NCBI GenBank assembly: GCA_964388955.1
Contig: CAYMCO010000002.1
Coordinates: 124,001-188,000 of the forward strand
Reading direction: 5' to 3'
DNA from: CAYMCO01 sp964388955
GTDB taxonomy: Bacteria; Chloroflexota; Anaerolineae; Anaerolineales; E44-bin32
Length of the DNA: 64,000 nt
The notes beneath the pieces were generated by a model. It made no database searches and was not told where the DNA came from. It saw only the letters and a program-made list of their open reading frames with translations. Each line of letters starts with the position of its first letter. The stretch's first letter is position 1. Positions 63,027 to 64,000 of the stretch are shown piece after piece. The position numbers and the translations under genes were made by a program.

Positions 63027-64000
63027 GTGACGACTCGGGACGGCCAGGCCGGCTTGGCGGCAGACATGCAGGGAGAGAAGCGCAAGGTCGCGCTGAGCTC
63101 GGTATTGGCGGCCATATTCCTGACCGCCATGAAGCTCGTGGTGGGCCTGTGGACGGGAAGTTTGGGCATCTTGGCCGAGGCTGCCCATTCCGGACTCGAT
63201 TTGGCCGCTGCAGGAGTGACCTATATGGCGGTGAGGGTCTCGGACCAGCCCGCCGACCGGCACCATATGTACGGTCATGGCAAGGTGGAGAACCTATCAG
63301 CGCTTTTCGAGACGCTGCTCTTGCTGGTGACCTGTGCATGGATCATCTACGAGGCCATCCAGCGGTTGTTCTTTCAGCCCGTCCAGATCGAAGCCAGCGT
63401 GTGGGCCTTTGCGGTGATGGCGATCTCCATACTGGTGGACTTTGGCCGCTCCCGCGCCTTGGGCAGAGTGGCGCAGAAATACAACAGCCAGGCGTTGGAG
63501 GCTGACGCGCTGCATTTTTCCACTGATATCTGGTCCTCGAGCGTGGTTATCGTCGGCCTGATTCTCGTACGCCTCGCGGCTGCCTTGAACGCCCCGATTC
63601 TGGAGAAGGGGGATGCCGCCGCGGCCCTGGGAGTGGCAGCGATAGTCGTCTATGTGAGCGTCCAACTGGGAAGACGGGCGGTGGATGCCCTGTTGGATGC
63701 CGCGCCTCGAGGCTTGCAGGAACGGATCGCGGAGGCGGCGAAGGTCCCGGGTGTGCTGGACGTCAGGGATGTGCGCGTGCGCCAATCAGGCCCTCGTACA
63801 TTTGCCGATCTGACCTTGGCGGTGCCGGCGGACACCAGCGTGGAGCTGGGCCACAGCATGGCGGATCGAGCAGAGGCATCCGTGGCGAGCCTGCTGCCGG
63901 AGACGGATATCATGGTGCATGTTGAGCCGGAGGATCAACATACGGCCGGTGAGGTGGGGGAGATCCGGTTGATCGCGGGCCACCACGGGATGAACGCGCA
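63027..64000 (+). CDS. cation diffusion facilitator transporter (partial, runs off the window)
   Basis: At least 324 residues of a CDF-family metal exporter. Membrane helices begin at about 18 (LSSVLAAIFLTAMKLVVGLWTG). The metal-binding HxxxD pairs are AAHSGLDLA in helix 2 and LHFSTDIWS in helix 5. The C-terminal cytoplasmic domain (VPGVLDVRDVRVRQSGPRTFADLTL) begins near 250. CDF proteins exchange Zn2+, Fe2+ or other divalent ions for protons. GTG 63027 has GAGGG 7 bases upstream; ATG 63006 (seven codons longer) and ATG 63066 are alternatives. No stop is reached before the window ends. Confidence 0.88.
   Translation, partial: MTTRDGQAGLAADMQGEKRKVALSSVLAAIFLTAMKLVVGLWTGSLGILAEAAHSGLDLAAAGVTYMAVRVSDQPADRHHMYGHGKVENLSALFETLLLLVTCAWIIYEAIQRLFFQPVQIEASVWAFAVMAISILVDFGRSRALGRVAQKYNSQALEADALHFSTDIWSSSVVIVGLILVRLAAALNAPILEKGDAAAALGVAAIVVYVSVQLGRRAVDALLDAAPRGLQERIAEAAKVPGVLDVRDVRVRQSGPRTFADLTLAVPADTSVELGHSMADRAEASVASLLPETDIMVHVEPEDQHTAGEVGEIRLIAGHHGMNA

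Overview
The window reads as a high-GC bacterial chromosome segment, most likely from a member of the Chloroflexota (inference). Pointers are a transaldolase/phosphoglucose isomerase fusion, a plasma-membrane-type proton ATPase, a very large cyclic beta-glucan synthase-like protein, a short Flp-type pilin, an alternative cbb3-type oxidase operon and abundant palindromic intergenic repeats. A run of exactly 100 N at 50116-50215, inside a tandem repeat, marks a scaffold gap, so this is a draft or metagenome-derived assembly.

Layout. 53-7059 is a plus-strand sugar-phosphate block: DUF488, transaldolase-phosphoglucose isomerase fusion, HAD hydrolase, 6-phosphogluconate dehydrogenase and glucose-6-phosphate dehydrogenase, giving both branches of the pentose phosphate pathway. 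7362-12229 holds a P-type H+-ATPase, a CPBP membrane protease and a phosphomannomutase-type phosphohexomutase, followed by a 9.2-kb gene for a cyclic beta-glucan synthase-like enzyme (12222-21392) and a cupredoxin lipoprotein. 22356-25760 (minus) holds a VIT-family metal transporter, a universal stress protein and a site-2-type protease. 26292-33104 (minus) is a respiratory operon: CcoN, a fused CcoO/CcoP-like dihaem protein, three small proteins, a small alpha/beta-barrel protein and an unusual 857-residue oxidase-like membrane protein. 33753-36832 holds a HEAT-repeat protein and an OmpR-type response regulator with its kinase; 37151-40784 holds FtsH and an HtrA-type protease; 41012-42742 is a GAF/PAS kinase. 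43300-49901 is a mixed stretch (alcohol dehydrogenase, esterase, bacterioferritin, DUF423, pyrophosphatase, pilin, zinc-ribbon protein). 50880-56584 holds two ABC-2 exporters. 58178-62545 (minus) holds an esterase, a B3/4 protein, a 2-oxoacid dehydrogenase E1 pair and a DUF1989 protein. A cation diffusion facilitator runs off the right edge.

Main observation. Six intergenic sites (7105, 21415, 23457, 25906, 33258 and 36931) carry TTAAGG/TTAATC-like hexamers repeated at exactly 11-bp steps, usually four in a row, on the coding strand of the downstream gene. In five of the six, the last hexamer ends 20-22 bp before a recognisable -10 box. This is the geometry of OmpR/PhoB-family operators. The sites precede the proton ATPase, the cupredoxin, the VIT transporter, the M50 protease/stress protein pair, the terminal oxidase operon and ftsH-htrA. 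I infer one regulon linking proton motive force, terminal respiration, metal handling and envelope proteolysis, with the nearby response regulator at 34710 as the first candidate regulator.

Second observation. The 857-residue protein of the oxidase operon has a heme-copper-oxidase-like fold in which three four-helix modules are still recognisable as sequence repeats about 162 residues apart. It lacks the HH pair of the CuB site.

Many intergenic spaces hold hairpin repeats with a GTAG foot, resembling REP elements mobilised by REP-associated tyrosine transposases. No transposase, CRISPR array, rRNA or convincing tRNA was seen.
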